Assembly (NCBI GenBank): GCA_016808115.1
Contig: JAEQBH010005291.1
Location: 159,380 to 223,379 of the forward strand
From: Tetrastigma voinierianum
Taxonomy: Eukaryota; Streptophyta; Magnoliopsida; Vitales; Vitaceae
DNA: 64,000 nt
Direction: 5' to 3'
Shown: in pieces, positions 1-12,390 of the stretch
Position numbering within the stretch: position 1 is the stretch's first letter
Layout of the letters: every line of letters begins with the position of its first letter
Notes under the pieces: generated by a model
Told to the model about the DNA's origin: nothing
Databases searched by the model: none
Seen by the model: the letters and a program-made list of their open reading frames with translations, nothing else
Program-made: the position numbers and the translations under genes

Positions 1-1918
1 ATTTAAGGTTTGCAACCCGTACCATAGTGGCAATTTACCGTTTAGCCATAGAAAAAAATTCAAATTTAACCGGGTTTTACATGAGTACCTCATATTAAGA
101 GAGCAATTAGTTGATGAGTGTTATTGCTATACTATGATTGAGATGGTCTAAGAGGTTTTAAGGAGCATATAGCATGCTATTTCACATTTATTTGCAGGGA
201 TTTGACATTGCTACATTGGGTGAGTGCCGACTATTTGGCGACCATGTGTAATCTTGAGAGCATGATGAATGATGTTGTGGTCAAAGGATAGGTGGCCATC
301 CTTTCATGAGCCTTTTACCTTATCCCATACACATATATTGTTATCCATTGCTAGCCCATTGAGTCTCACATGGATGTTATAGCTTTTTCTTTCATCACCT
401 CATTATCTTTACACCAGTTTAGGGGCTCCATGATGTATGGAGGCTTTGATTAGAGATCTCATGAGCTTTGGACCTGACAAACATATTGTGATTCACTTCA
501 TTCTTCGCTACCAGGATCTTCCCATTCTGACATCATCATTACTCCCTCATATCACATGTCACCATTAGTCTCTTACCCTTTCTTTCCCATGTCATTTAAC
601 TACGACATTGCTTTTGCTTGAGTGGTAGTCTTCTACATGTCTTTGTATGGAGGACATGCACACCCTTCCTTCATTTCAATTTCTTGACGATGATCTAGAT
701 ATCTTAATTGTGAGAGATTATCATATCAATGAGGATTCGTGGCTACATTAGTGTGTGAGGTGATTTCATTCATGTGGTTGTATATTATCAGTCATTGTTG
801 ATTCGAGTATATGTTAAAAAAAAAAGAAAGAAAAAAAAAAATTTTAAGAAAGAAAAAGAAAAAAAGAAAAATAAAAAATAAAAATAAAAGAAAAAGTTAA
901 AAAAAAGAAAAAAAGAAAAAAAAAGAAAAAAAGAAAATATTTTAGATGTTCCATTATATCATTCTTCTGTAGGCACGTGCATGTACATGACATCTAGTTA
1001 CACTGCGGTATATATGATGCAAGGAGTTCAGATGCAGGTTCTCTTTGAGCGAGATTACAGCGACATTTGCAGAGACTTCAGACCTTATTTTAAGATATCT
1101 GGATCATTGTCCATCCATCGCACCATCCATTTCAGATGTGATTTCCCTTCATGTTATGATGTGAGATGACTATCACCCACTCGCACATCTGTACTTTTTC
1201 TTATTAACCTCCATTTCATTACATTTATCGATTTGACCATATTCGAGTTCTTTCCACTTACTACCGTCACTATGTACTCTATCATATCGCTACTCATTCA
1301 TTCACATGCGATATCTTCCACTAATCAATTATTATATCCTCACATCATGTGCTTAGGTTCATGACTCATGAGGTTTCTATACATTGTGTTACAAGCACGA
1401 GGGGTTTGTTGATATTTTTCTCATTGGAAATATTGAGCCTACTTTCCCATTATTTCTTTTACTCTATTACTCGTGCTTACATTATAGTCCGAGTCGTAAG
1501 ACCACCTTGAGGCCATGATGCCACACATTATGTTTGAAAGCTTACACATGCGAGTATTCCCAGGGTTGGTTAGAGATATTCACTCATCATGGATGAGGGG
1601 CTTCGATGATGATCATATACTCAGGGGGTTATCCCTATTATTGATTGATGGATTATGAGACATTTTTACACTAGGATATGGCTACATTCAAGGTCATTTT
1701 TATTAAATATGTACGTGCTCGATACTAGGGTATACCTATCCTATTGTTGGCGGATCCTCGAGATAATCTATACTAGAGCATAGCCCTTTTTTCCTTGGAG
1801 GATGGATCTTGAGACATTCTTATATCGAAGTATAGTCACTTTTGAGAGCACACTTATCAGAGATGCGGTTGTTTTATTTATTACTGGGGCATAGCCACTG
1901 ACAACCTGAAAGTGAGCA
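1..1918. other. Unassigned AT-rich intergenic DNA
   Basis: I see no coding similarity on either strand, no paired repeats and no recognisable element ends here. The longest open frames are about 60 residues and look random. The segment ends where the Athila-type LTR begins at 1919. It may be non-coding retroelement sequence from an older insertion, but nothing in it proves that. Confidence 0.5.
816..938. repeat. Purine-only low-complexity tract
   Basis: About 120 bases of almost pure A and G on the plus strand (A-runs broken by single G), with only a short TTTT and a few single T interruptions. This is simple sequence. It could also be a decayed poly-A tail or an expanded polypurine tract, but no element is attached to it. 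Confidence 0.8.
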
Positions 1919-3170
1919 TGTAAAAGTTGGTAAAAGTGTAGACCCGTGCGCGCAAGTATACACGTCGAGCTTACGCAGTGTAGTGGCTAGTCAAGTGTCG
2001 TTCCCATGAAGAGAAGCACGTTGAATACTGACTTGACGATCTAGACAAAATTTGGATCTATTCCTATAGTGAATTATGACTAATTAACTGATTTAGAGAA
2101 AGCCTAATATTAAAAATTCAATTTAAGGTAATGATGAGAAAACTAGGGTTTTGCCTTCGCCTACCACACCTGATGGATTTTGACCTAGCTAGTGAATTTA
2201 TTTAATATTCCATATGATTTATGTTAGCGGGTTGATCGTGCCTACAAGTTATTCTCTCTCTCGAGATATAGCTACCTATCTCGCCAATGGGGTGTATTGC
2301 ATCTCTGCTTCGACCCCTTGACTCCAAGATGCATGAATGTACACACCCTAATGCTACGCTTGGAATGTGGGATATCTCTATTCCTTGATTGACCAAGCGT
2401 TGCTTTACCCATGTCCCTACTAGGCATCATATCTCAATATCAGACTCCTAGCATTAGCATGCCATAATTGGCCAAATAATAACATGTGATTAAATTCAGG
2501 AGTAAAGCAACCATAGATATTCATATCGATATTAAATAAACCACAATTAAAGTATTAATCCATAATGGTGCGCTTCGTTGACAAAACCCTAGAGAGAAAG
2601 GTTCATAGTGATTTTCATTACGTCATAAAGATTTTCAAAGATTAAACGACCAGAAAAATAAATACGTAATAGGGCTATCTTCACGATCTCTCAACCACCG
2701 CTAGCTCTCTATTTGTCTCTCCTTGTCTTCAGTCTGCCTCCAATCCCCCCTCTCTGCCTCGAAATTGATTCATCTTTATACCTCGGAATCCGGGCCTATC
2801 AATGGCCCAAAAACTTAGAATTTTTAGTGCTCCCATTTTGGAAAGGGAGACCTTGCTACGCCGCGACAAAGCTCATAATCTGGCATTCAGGTTCGTTGTA
2901 GTGTAGGCCTCCACGCTGCTGTGAAGTGGAGTGCCTCGCTGATGTGTACCCGATGATCCACTGCTGCAATTCTTTGTGCTTCTTTGCTTCGATTCTTTTA
3001 TGCTATTGTTTAGCTTCCTTTTTTATCTCAATATCGACATGTCCTATAAAAACATTATAGTATGGGGGATTAGCGCAATATTAGTGAATATGAATGTGAA
3101 TCATGCAACTGAGCTATAAAAACACATAGAAATTGTACTGGAATGCATGCATGATTCACTTCGATCAACA
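1919..3170 (-). repeat. 3' LTR of A1
   Basis: The 1,252-bp block begins TGTAAAAG and ends GATCAACA on the plus strand, the TG...CA ends expected of an LTR. On its inner side it abuts a C-rich run that is a polypurine tract on the minus strand. The text near its start (GTGCGCGCAAGTATACACG, then a phrase about 45 bases later) resembles the ends of plant Athila/Tat LTRs as I know them. The second copy is not in the window, so the boundary cannot be confirmed by pairing. Confidence 0.65.
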
Positions 3171-3183
3171 CCCCCAAACTTAG
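3171..3183 (-). promoter_or_regulatory. Polypurine tract of A1
   Basis: On the minus strand this reads CTAAGTTTGGGGG immediately before the LTR. It is the plus-strand DNA priming site of the element, and its place directly inside the 3' LTR fixes the orientation of A1. Confidence 0.65.
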
Positions 3184-4647
3184 CTTCTTGCTTGTCCCCA
3201 AGCAAGAACATACTCTAACCAGGGCATGCAAGAATAAAGTGTAACTAACACTGACAATATGGGTCTAGTACACATGATACCAGCAAGAAGGGGTCAACAT
3301 AAACCAGTTCAAAAGATCCAAGGACTACCTAGGTTGTTCAACTTTCAAGAACTGCACATCAACTTCTACGACCAAGCAAGTCAACCCCTTGTAAGACTCA
3401 ATAACCTTCCCAAGGAGCTCCATGCGGTTAAAGTGTGATTCCAATGTATAGTCTGACTTCAAGACTTCAAAATTGAATCTAACTCATTTATTTGGAATAG
3501 CTTAACAATAAAAGGATGAGAACGCACCAATTTATTCACTTCAACTACTCCTAAGGAGATTAACTCTAAGCATGACAAAACTCAAGATACCAAGACTAAG
3601 AGGTTTACGCGTGGTCTCCCGTGAATCGTGGATCCATCGGGTGATCACCTACCGGTTATGTTACCCGCATTTAGCCCCTAATCCCGTGCTCGAACACACT
3701 CAACCAAATCTCGAGGGTCCAGACCACGGAAATCATCCATCCTCTATCTCATGTGGGCGTGCAAGAAGTCAATGGTTCTCGACTACCGTTAGGGCATTAG
3801 GCTTTGAAAAGCCTCTTAGACTGTGCCTGGGATTCCGATTAGATGATCCACTTATTCCAAACCATACCATGTCCTTTTATTTATTTATTTATTTTATTTA
3901 TTTAATTTTTTTTGATATATTTGGGGCTCAAAGGCGATCCTCTTTTTTTAAGATGTCCCATCACTTAGGTGTTTAACTTCCCAAGGTCTCGTAGAACTCT
4001 CGGTGATGGCGAGTCTGTAGTCAAAGCATTACCCGAAGATCACGTGTGCGTATGCACATAGCCTACTGAATTGATTTCTTGAGATCTAAAAGGGCGCTTA
4101 CATGGTTATTCTCAACTATACACATACCCCGATTGTCAAACAACCTCGTGAGCTCCTATTTCATCAAACACAGCTTTCCGCTGACATTATGACTCTTTTG
4201 TAATCATGGTCAACTTAGGTTGAGAACAATTAAAACCAATTCTGGAATTGCCAAATGCAAATATTTTGGTACATAGGGACAAGACTTGGTCTTTAAACAT
4301 GTTAAACCAAAAACTAAACAACCAAAAACTAAATTGCATTTAAAAGTGTGACTCAAAACAAGCCTAAAACATGCAAAGATAAAACACAATAAGAAAAAGA
4401 TAAAATAATAATAATGGGGCCAAGAAAAACACTCAAGGGACAACCTATATACCTACACATATACTTCAAACTTAAAACCGTCGTGTCTCAAATGACAAAA
4501 GAAAATGAAGGCAAAGAGATACGTCCCAAAGAATCATCATCAGGCATGGTGACAAGGTGTGAAAAGAGAGGAGTCGTTAACTGGCCGTATTGATGGTGGT
4601 CCCCGCTTGCACAAATGGTACCATCTCAACCTGCATGGCGTCCATAT
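3184..4647. other. A1 non-coding 3' region
   Basis: Between the polypurine tract and the 3' ORF there is about 1.5 kb with no protein similarity that I can recognise. It starts with TTGCTTGTCCCCAAGCAAG, an imperfect inverted repeat typical of this part of plant Athila elements, and contains a T-rich run near 3870-3960. Long untranslated 3' regions are normal for Athila. Confidence 0.45.
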
Positions 4648-5570
4648 TCACTCAGCAACACGATGGTTTCGAGACTCATCCCAATATGCTTCAACCGTGT
4701 GGTGGGGCGCATGAATCATCTGCCAGGATCGAGTCAACCCAGGGACCTTAGGGTAGCCGTTCTGGTCCCGCACTAGGTGTTGTTGCCGGCAGCGATCCCG
4801 TCTACCTCCCTCATCTGAACTCCGCCCAAGCCCCGGTCCCCACTCGGGCGGCAGATGGGCGTGCGCCGCCGCACCCAGGCCTTCTGAGTCCGCACCTGAC
4901 TCCTCTACTACTCTAAGCATTAACCGTAATGAGTGAGGGGTGTATCAGGGCCCCGGTGCATCTCCCTTGGGTTGACTCAATCAACCCCCGCTCGATGACG
5001 GACTTGATGTCAAACTGGAACCCCTTAGTCATGGCGTAGAGGAGGATCGTCTTATCCTTCATAACTGTACTAAGGTGCATAGTAGGCTTGATTTTTACAC
5101 ATAAAAAATTATACTGCATTCGCCACAAGCGTGAGGGAGTGCATCTGAAAAGTGGTGAAATCACAAGTTGATGGTTGGCGTTTCCACATGCCTTGGTTGT
5201 GTGTGAGCTCTTGCATCAAGCACTCATAGTCTATGTCAGCAAATGGTTCCCTATACTCCATACTATCTTCATCTAGTAGGGAAAATGCATTCCGGGATGA
5301 ATGAGCGGTTGAACAACAACTCGTGATAGATCTACTCGACCTCTCGGGAAACGAATCGATGTGGATCTTCCGGAGGGGGTGGTGTCGCCTGCGAGGTGGA
5401 GCCGACGGCCACTGGCCGTGGACTGAGCCATGGAGGCTCACCCAGGGTGCAAATCCGCAAAACAACAAAAAAATGCAGAGAGGAAGAGGGAAAGCATACA
5501 AAATTGCAAAGTGTGGAAAAAAAATGAAAAGTCGTATGGTATTTATAGGCTTAAAATATTCACGCTCCAC
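4648..5570 (-). pseudogene. A1 3' ORF remnant (plant gypsy putative transposon-protein domain)
   Basis: Broken minus-strand frames cover 5570-4648. The recognisable core is at about 5110-4913: HLSTVMKDKTILLYAM, then a spaced hydrophobic stretch and HPSLITVNA. This pattern (threonine-serine entry, ILLYA, about 30 residues, then PSLIT) is typical of the ORF that lies between integrase and the 3' LTR in Athila/Tat elements, often called a putative plant transposon protein. Its function is not established. Upstream residues are low quality, and downstream the frame turns Gly/Arg-rich and ends in stops. Confidence 0.5.
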
Positions 5571-5939
5571 GACAGTGGCTCTTAATAATAAGAAGCGTGT
5601 CTACGCATCGACGTAGAGATCTGGTCGCTTAAAATTCGAATGTAGGGTGAAGCATTTGCATACTAGTATTCTACGCCACAAGGTACAAAAGTTATGCGAA
5701 GAAAATTTTATGTTCGACATACGACATAGAGCCCACGCCAAGGCACTAGAAAGTATGGAATATGAGAATATATAAGTTATCGAGTCGAAGGAAGTGGAAT
5801 GGACACATGAAGTCCATCCCCTATAAGTCAAATAATTCAACCCTAGAATTGTGCATACGCGTTCATCCCGCTTCGAAAAAGTCGCCCATCTCTTTAACAC
5901 TTATCATGTAGATACAAACTGCGCATCCTCGAACAAGCC
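5571..5939. other. Degenerate spacer between A1 integrase and 3' ORF
   Basis: No integrase core is readable here, although it should follow the N-terminal part at 5940-6240. Either the catalytic core was deleted or it has decayed past recognition. Confidence 0.4.
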
Positions 5940-6624
5940 AGCTAGTAGAAATTTGATTGAAAGACTTGTCAGTCCCTCCGCCTCCAAAGTGTTCCACATG
6001 ACAAGGTGGCAATGATTTAGAATACTACCCATTTCATCTTCCTATACACACCGCCCCTATCACTTGGATCCGCACAATGTTTGTACAACAGTTCTTCCTG
6101 TGAGAGTGCATCAAAATGTGCAAAGAACCTTTTCTTATGCTGGTAGCTAAAATCAGGCAGGATAACCTTAGCCACTAGGTAATTCACATAGTTCAAGAAC
6201 CATGGAACTGGGCCTGTAAGCCCAATTACTAAGAGTTGCTCATCTGGGAAATCATCATTAACCTATACCTTGTCTCTAGGCCCTTCCAATCGTGACATGG
6301 TCTCGCGATCAGGTTCCTCTCGTTCTCTCGTCCTGGATTTCTAGTCAAATTCGTAACAGAGCACCCACCGTGATTAGTCTCAGCTTTGCATCCCTTTAGC
6401 CATTAGGTACTTAATGGCCGAGTGGTCGCAGATGCACTATTACTCTCATACAATCAAGTATGGCCTAAATTTATCAAAGGCAAAACACAAACAAGATTTC
6501 TTTCTCGTTGGTGGCATAGTTCAGCTAGGCATCATTCAATGTACGGCTAGCATAGTGAATCACTTGGAATATCCTATCTCTTCGCCACACAGTCTATCAC
6601 ATAGTGTCATCGGGCGCCGTGACA
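5940..6624 (-). pseudogene. A1 RNase H and integrase N-terminus
   Basis: On the minus strand, 6600-6370 carries the RNase H pattern in shifted frames (VIHYASRT, a NEKEI-like segment, then HSD...IKYLMAK). It is followed by a connector ending DDFPDEQLL and by the integrase entry PWFLNYVNYLVAKVILPDF with KHCADP downstream. These are Athila-type sequences. At least three frame changes and several stops separate the pieces. RNase H would remove template RNA, and integrase would join element DNA to the chromosome. Confidence 0.7.
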
Positions 6625-7372
6625 TTAGCTCAAACGGAGGTCCAAATCTCGTGCTACAACTATGGGGGCCGATACCAATTTATCTTTTAGGATTGAAAAA
6701 GCTTGCACACACTCATCATCAAAATCAAATGGTGTCCCTTGAACTAGCAAACTGGACAAGGACTCTACAATCCGAGAGAAATCTTTTATGAATAGCCTAT
6801 AGAACCCTGCATGTCCTAAAAAGCTTCTTATGCCATTTACTGATGATGGAGGGGGTAGTTTCTCTATTGCCTTAATCTTAGCTTTATCTACCTCTATTCC
6901 TCTTGCAAAAATCCGGTGCCCAAGTACTATGCCTTCCTGTACCATGAAGTGGCACTTCTCCCAATTTGGCACAAGACTGGTCTCTTCACATCTAACAAGC
7001 ACCGACCTTAGGTTTTCCAGACAATTGTCAAAGGAGTTCCCCAATACTAAAAAGTCGTCCATGAACACCTCAATTGTCTTTTCAACCTATTTGAGAATAT
7101 GGCCATCATACAGCGCTGAAATGTTCTTGGTGCATTGCACAACTCAAAGAGCATTCGCCTAAATGCGAATGTACCATAAGGGCAAGTGACGGTCGTCTTC
7201 TCTTGATCCTCCGAGGCTATAGCGATCTGATTGTAGCTGGAATACCCATCTAAGAAATAGTAATATTCATGCCCTGCCATCCTATCTAACATCTGATCCA
7301 TAAATGGCAGTGGAAAATGGTCTTTTCGGGTAACCTTATTCAATTTCCAGTAGTCAATGCAAATTCTCCAAC
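6625..7372 (-). pseudogene. A1 reverse transcriptase remnant
   Basis: Minus-strand frames 7343-7047 and 7068-6625 together span most of RT. The first has KVTRKDHFPLPFMDQMLDR, then FLDGYSSYNQI and CPYGTFAFRRM. The second opens with the catalytic FMDDF box and continues with GHRIFARGIEVDKAKI and FLGHAGFYR, the tether to RNase H. The two frames overlap by a shift near 7060. This is the best-preserved coding trace in A1. The N-terminal RT motifs are cut off at the junction with O at about 7372. Confidence 0.85.
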
Positions 7373-7375
7373 ACT

Positions 7376-8066
7376 ATGGAGAAATTCTACAAGTAGTACG
7401 TACGGGAGATTTTCAGGTTACATGGAGTACCAGTGTCCATATTATCATATCGGGATCCCAAGTTTACGGCTCATTTTTGGAAGAGTTTCCAGAGGGCCAT
7501 GGGGACACAATTGATGATGAGCACTGTTTTTCATCTACAAACGGATGGTCAGTCAGAGAGGACCATCTAGATTTTAAAGGACATGCTACGAGCATGCGTC
7601 TTGGATCTCAAGGGTAGCTAGGAAGAGCATTTACCCCTTGTGGAATTCACCTACAACAATAAAGTATTAAAGTAGCATACGTATGGCACCCTATGAGGTG
7701 TATTATATGGGAGGCTGTCGATCTCCGGGCTTGTCGGATAGAGCGGGAGCAGAGAACCACCATGGGTCCGGAGTTAGCTAGAGACACCTATGAGAAGGTG
7801 GATTTGATACAAAAAGGCTTCTCATGGCGCAGAGCCGACAGAATAGCAATGCTGACAAACGGCGGCGACCTCTGGAGTTTGAGGTGGGTGATCATGTCTT
7901 CTCGGGCGCGATGCCTAAGAGAGGAGTTTGCCAGTTCAAGAAGGTGGAAAGCTATTGCCGAGGTATATTGGACCCTTCAAGGTACTCGAGAGGGTAGGTA
8001 TGGTTGCATACCAGTTGTCTTTATCGCCAAGTTTATCAAGTGTTCATGCGGTATTCCATGTTTCTA
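7376..8066 (+). pseudogene. O integrase catalytic core and C-terminus
   Basis: The plus strand reads YVREIFRLHGVPVSI, a DRDPKFT-like segment, FWKSFQRAMGTQL, FHLQTDGQSERT and LVEFTYNN, the core of a chromodomain-type gypsy integrase, including the D and the Q.D.QSE part of the DDE site. Later parts (EFEVGDHVF, a PSR.S-like tract) show the C-terminal domain in shifted frames. In-frame stops occur after the QSERTI segment and after DLKGS. It ends abruptly at 8066, where the LTR of M begins. Confidence 0.85.
8062..8066. repeat. Left target-site duplication of M (TTCTA)
   Basis: These five bases directly before TGACACCC match TTCCA at 29675-29679 in four of five positions. In related elements the interrupted integrase text reads VFHVSML across this point, which is what joining the two flanks gives. 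Confidence 0.7.
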
Positions 8067-8579
8067 TGACACCCCAACCCGGGTCCGTTTAACTACCCAC
8101 AACTAAACACCGGTGAATGCCCGTGACCCGACATTTCACGCACCCGGGCAGTCCTCGTGGTAATGAGCTCTACTCTCGGATACATAACCCGTCCCAACAA
8201 TCCAATATAACAACTATGAGTGAAACCACACGTACTGGGTACCCACAAACTAATACTATTCTAATAATTCTAACTATATACAAATAGTTTCAAGAGTTAA
8301 GAAATCATTTATACAAACATATATTAAAATGAAAAACATTCTAATACATGTATACATAATAAACCAAAGCCACAACCCATTTCTCAACCCCACTTCAGGA
8401 CGAGCCTCGCCCCGCACGCCCCGCAGACCCGAAACGATATCCTCGACAGTATGGTACCTAATGCTCAAGAGCGGAATCACCCTAATGCATTACCTCCACT
8501 CCAAGTGTATATGCAATGTCTAAAGAAACACACATTCAAGTAAATGCATGATCCTACTTGAATGTCTACTCGAACAACT
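8067..8579 (-). repeat. M 3' LTR, distal part (U5 side)
   Basis: It aligns by eye with 27708-28247: the same TGACACCC start, the CCCAACAATCCAATATAACA phrase and the TTAAAATGAAAAACATTCT phrase. It stops at CAACT, exactly where A2 begins, and the rest of the LTR continues at 20483. Confidence 0.9.
8575..8579. repeat. Left target-site duplication of A2 (CAACT)
   Basis: Perfect match to 20478-20482. The uninterrupted LTR copy at about 28238-28247 reads AACAACTCATACC, so one CAACT is the original target. Confidence 0.9.
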
Positions 8580-10026
8580 TGCTTCATCCCGATTAGTGTG
8601 CCTAATTCTATTCCTGCCATAGAATTCATGCCTAGCATTGTAATACTGCGGAACTAGGTCATCTCCTCAGGAGCTGGGCCTTACTGTTGATCAATGCGAG
8701 CTATTCCCCATTAAAAGTATGATTTAAAAGAGAATTGTAATGTTGTGTTGTTTGGCTGAACGGTTGATTGGTTAAATGTTTTAAACTAGAAAGACAAATT
8801 CTAGGATTTTGTGGTTCCACTCATCACTTCGATCGTGTAAGTCCCAATTCTTATTTTATAAACTCATCTAGAACCATTGATAAATGGTCTTCATGAGGAT
8901 TTATCTTAAATACTCTTGGAAAATAAAGATGACGGAGTAATACTAAACACTTGTTCTCAATTAAAACAACCCTTAGTTGGCATTAGACTGCCACAACGGT
9001 GTACAAATATCTGCTAATACGTTGTCAAGAATTCGCCTAACGAAGGATTTAAACCTTTCACAGCTGCGATCAATATTACACAACCCATTGAAAATCAAAA
9101 GAGGAATTGAGGGACTTTACTCTTGACGGTGAGTTTCCCGTATGACTTTTAAAGAGGGGTTTAGAACTCCATAAAATCTCACAGATGAACACCAAACGAA
9201 GAACGATTAATCATAAAAACAAGACTTCAAGTGTAAATCAATCGACTTGTAAACTCGAGAATGGAAGAATATGGAATGCTAGGATTTAAAGCAGACAAAT
9301 ATTTATGTCGAAAGATTGCAAACTATCAATCCAAAACTTCTAAAAGAATGGAAATCTGAAATCTGGATCTACAAGGTACCACTCAAAAAATGGAGAAAAA
9401 CTCTTATTCTATCAAAACCTAAACCCTAGAAGTCCAGCGCCCCTATTACTTGTGTCCTCCTCCTTTTATAGCCACCTCCAATGTGATTTTCCCATTTTGT
9501 CTGCCGACGAAGTGTCGCCCTCGTACTCGCTTGAATTCCCTTGACACCCCATGAAGTTCCATGCACAGACGGTATAACTTTAAGTTCTACCCCAGAGAAC
9601 TTCACTACTGCTGATTTTCCAGCTAAGTCAGATCAGAGAACTTTAAGTTCTACCGGTAGAACTTCACTACTATTGATTTTCCAGCAGTTAAAAGTTGTAC
9701 CGGTGGAACTTTAAGTTCTACCGGTAGAAGATGTCCACTGGTGATTTTCCAAAGTATCACTGCACTTGTAACTTTGCTATACCGTAAGATGTCCACTTTT
9801 CCTTTGCTTTGGTCGGAGTTCCCAGACTTCAATTGCTCACCCACATCCACATTGCTTCATTGCTTCCCTGCTTACATCCTGTGCACTTACGCTTTAAAAC
9901 CCGAAAGACCCGCATGTCTCAAAACACTTAAGAAATTAGAAGTACTGCTCTATGCCAAAATGTGGGTAAATTCAGATTTAAAATGTGCCAGATCTCTATT
10001 ATAATTATCACCAAATGTATTCATCA
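8580..10026 (-). repeat. A2 3' LTR
   Basis: It begins TGCTTCATCCC and ends GTATTCATCA on the plus strand, 1,447 bp. It aligns along its length with 19057-20477, with many scattered small indels. It contains a cluster of four copies of a 20-bp palindrome-like motif at 9582-9732. Confidence 0.92.
9582..9732. repeat. Palindromic motif cluster in the A2 3' LTR
   Basis: Four copies of AAGTTCTACCGGTAGAACTT or variants at 9582, 9645, 9692 and 9713. The copy at 9645-9664 is a perfect 20-bp palindrome. The two at 9692 and 9713 are nearly perfect. The copies are joined by short spacers that include CACTACT.TTGATTTTCCAG. Confidence 0.85.
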
Positions 10027-10037
10027 CACCCCCCACC
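10027..10037 (-). promoter_or_regulatory. A2 polypurine tract
   Basis: The minus strand reads GGTGGGGGGTG directly before the 3' LTR. It is the plus-strand primer site. Confidence 0.85.
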
Positions 10038-12174
10038 TGCATCTTAAGGCTAGTCCTCAAAGAAGATTTAGATCTAACTACCCACTAGGTATGAATTTCA
10101 ACACAGATAAACTGCTTTGCAAAAATCCTAAAATAGCAATGCTTATGGAATAGACATTTTTCTCCCACTTTAGTATGCACCAAAGATGACTCAATTAGAC
10201 CAACCACATTCTACACAATGAACATTATAAATCAAGCAACACAAATTTGTTATTCAGATAAGAATTATGGATTTAAGAAATGTAAGGTAGTCATGCTTAC
10301 AATGAACTGTAATGATCGAAATAAGGTAAGCAATCATATAACATAGAACATGTAACCATCATGCATAATGTCAAAAGGAACAACAAAAATAAGTAGAATC
10401 AAAGAGGTCTTAAAAGTTTGTAATGACCGTGGGCTAAATGAAAGAAAAGGTAAAAATCAAAACTGTGTCGATAACATGGCTAAGTGCCTACCAATTCACC
10501 GCTAACACCACCCTGTAAGATACCTAACATTACCTATGCAGTATTATCCCCATCCCCATCAAGAGAATGCGTCCCTCGTCCACACAAATACCTAATTCTT
10601 CTGATTCTCCCTCTAAATCTGGAGAAGTAGCATCCGCCATCGCCGCTCTCCTCAGCACGTGGGCCTCGCTCGGGAGAGACGTCTGGCCCAACCGCTTCCG
10701 CTTTCCCAAGGATGCACTCAACCACCCTTGATCCGCCGCTCCATCCTCTTCAAAGGCGATGTGCTCATAGGTGCTGGAGTTGTGGAAGAAGTGGTCCCGA
10801 GAGGAGGTACTGAAGGCACTGAGGGTCAGGGGTCTGAATGGAGGTCAAGCCGCCTTCGCCTCGCCTTATTTGTGATCCGCTCCCGCTCAGTATCACCCTT
10901 TCTTTAACCTGCTCCCCATCCCCGCTTCTTCTACAATACTAGTCACAAGTGAGGGAAAAGGAATATGCCGGCTTGCACGCGAATATTGTATGAACTCCCC
11001 ATCGCACCATATGACTAGTGCATAGTCAATCGGCCTTCCTGGCCATAACCTCGTATAAACAACTAATCCATTTTCGACCGAGACTTTTCACAACCCTTCG
11101 CTGTGCGATCAGGACGATCTTGTTCATCGCATGAGTCTCTTTGGCTTTTAACTTTCCAGAACGAATTCGTTTATAAATCCACTCATGGGTACAGGATTCG
11201 TGCATAACCGGAATAACCTGGCATCGAAATCGCAATAGCCCCGGCTCGATATGGCCGGCCCCGACAAAGGTCAAGGCGAATATAGTGCAAGGCATGTGCT
11301 ATCGAGTCAGAGTGACACGGTCGCTTCCATCATCAAGTTTCCAAAGACAAGGTCAACCCGCTGATTTTCCTTCCGTTGTGTAGAACCTTAATCATCGGGC
11401 TGCGGCATCCACGATTCTCGAGCGCACGGGCCATGATGCTCCTCGGATAATTCACCCTTATGGGATGAGAATATAAGAATGTTTCCAAATTAACGCCTCT
11501 CAGATTGAAACCCCTATTTGCCATTGCTCCGGTCCACTTCGTGCTCACTCTCGTAGTCTTCTGGGCAAACATAGCCTCTATTTCTTCACATCAACACTAT
11601 CCGATACTTCCTCACTTTCGAAGGATGCAACTTGTTTCTCTTTTTTCATCAATGAGGCATCGCTTTCTCTTCTTCACCGCCGCTCCATAGAGGAACCGGA
11701 TGCCTTCCTCTTTGTTCTAGAACGCGCTATGGAAATGGCAATGATAGCACACCACCCGTGATGGGCCCGTAAATAAATCATCACGTCCCAAAACCTTGTC
11801 TCACGGGAACACCGGGCCGGCCCCGTGTACATCGTGATACGCCCCGCCCATGGACAAAGATAGCCTCCCACCAAGAATCACGTATCAATATCAACAAAAT
11901 CCAACCAACAAGATCTGATATGTAGCCGAAAGGAGATCAACAATGCCAAAGGAGAGAGTCAGAAGGCTTACCACGCTCAACACTAACCGCAGTAAACTAA
12001 CTGAACTGAAACCGAAACCCGGCAGAGCAACCGAGTCGGGGAATGCTTTGTAAGAGGAACACACGCTAGTGGCTCAACTTGTGGAATAACAAAAACCATA
12101 TGGCAAATGTGAAGAGGCATCCGATTGCCAAAACCCCCTCCGCCCAATTTCGTCGGCTGTACGGTGAGGAACTT

Positions 12175-12255
12175 TAAGTTCCACCCAGAGAACTTTGCCA
12201 CTCGCTAATTTTACAGTTCCCACTCGTAGAACTTTAAGTTGTACCGGTAGAACTT
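12175..12255. repeat. LTR-type palindrome motif inside the A2 internal region
   Basis: AAGTTCCACCCAGAGAACTT at 12175 and AAGTTGTACCGGTAGAACTT at 12236, with a partial third copy between them. They are the same family of motifs as in both LTRs, but about 2.1 kb inside the element, next to a microsatellite. Confidence 0.75.
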
Positions 12256-12263
12256 TGCTTCAA

Positions 12264-12311
12264 AAAATTGATTTTTTCTTTCTTTTCTTTTTTTTTCTTT
12301 TTTTTTTTTTT

Positions 12312-12390
<79 letters not shown>
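12264..12390. repeat. Poly-T / (TA)30 / poly-T microsatellite
   Basis: A T-rich run, then an uninterrupted TA repeat at 12316-12375, then another T run. Open frames across it that translate as Tyr-Ile repeats are artefacts. Confidence 0.95.

Larger units (their letters stand above)
1919..7372 (-). mobile_element. A1: truncated Athila-type Ty3/gypsy retrotransposon (3' half)
   Basis: Read on the minus strand, the segment runs reverse transcriptase, RNase H, integrase N-terminus, a degenerate stretch, an Athila-type 3' ORF, a polypurine tract and a 3' LTR. That is the Athila order. The 5' LTR, gag, protease and the start of RT are missing. At about 7372 the sequence switches abruptly to the plus-strand integrase of element O. 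Coding parts are broken by stops and frameshifts, so the copy is dead. Confidence 0.8.
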
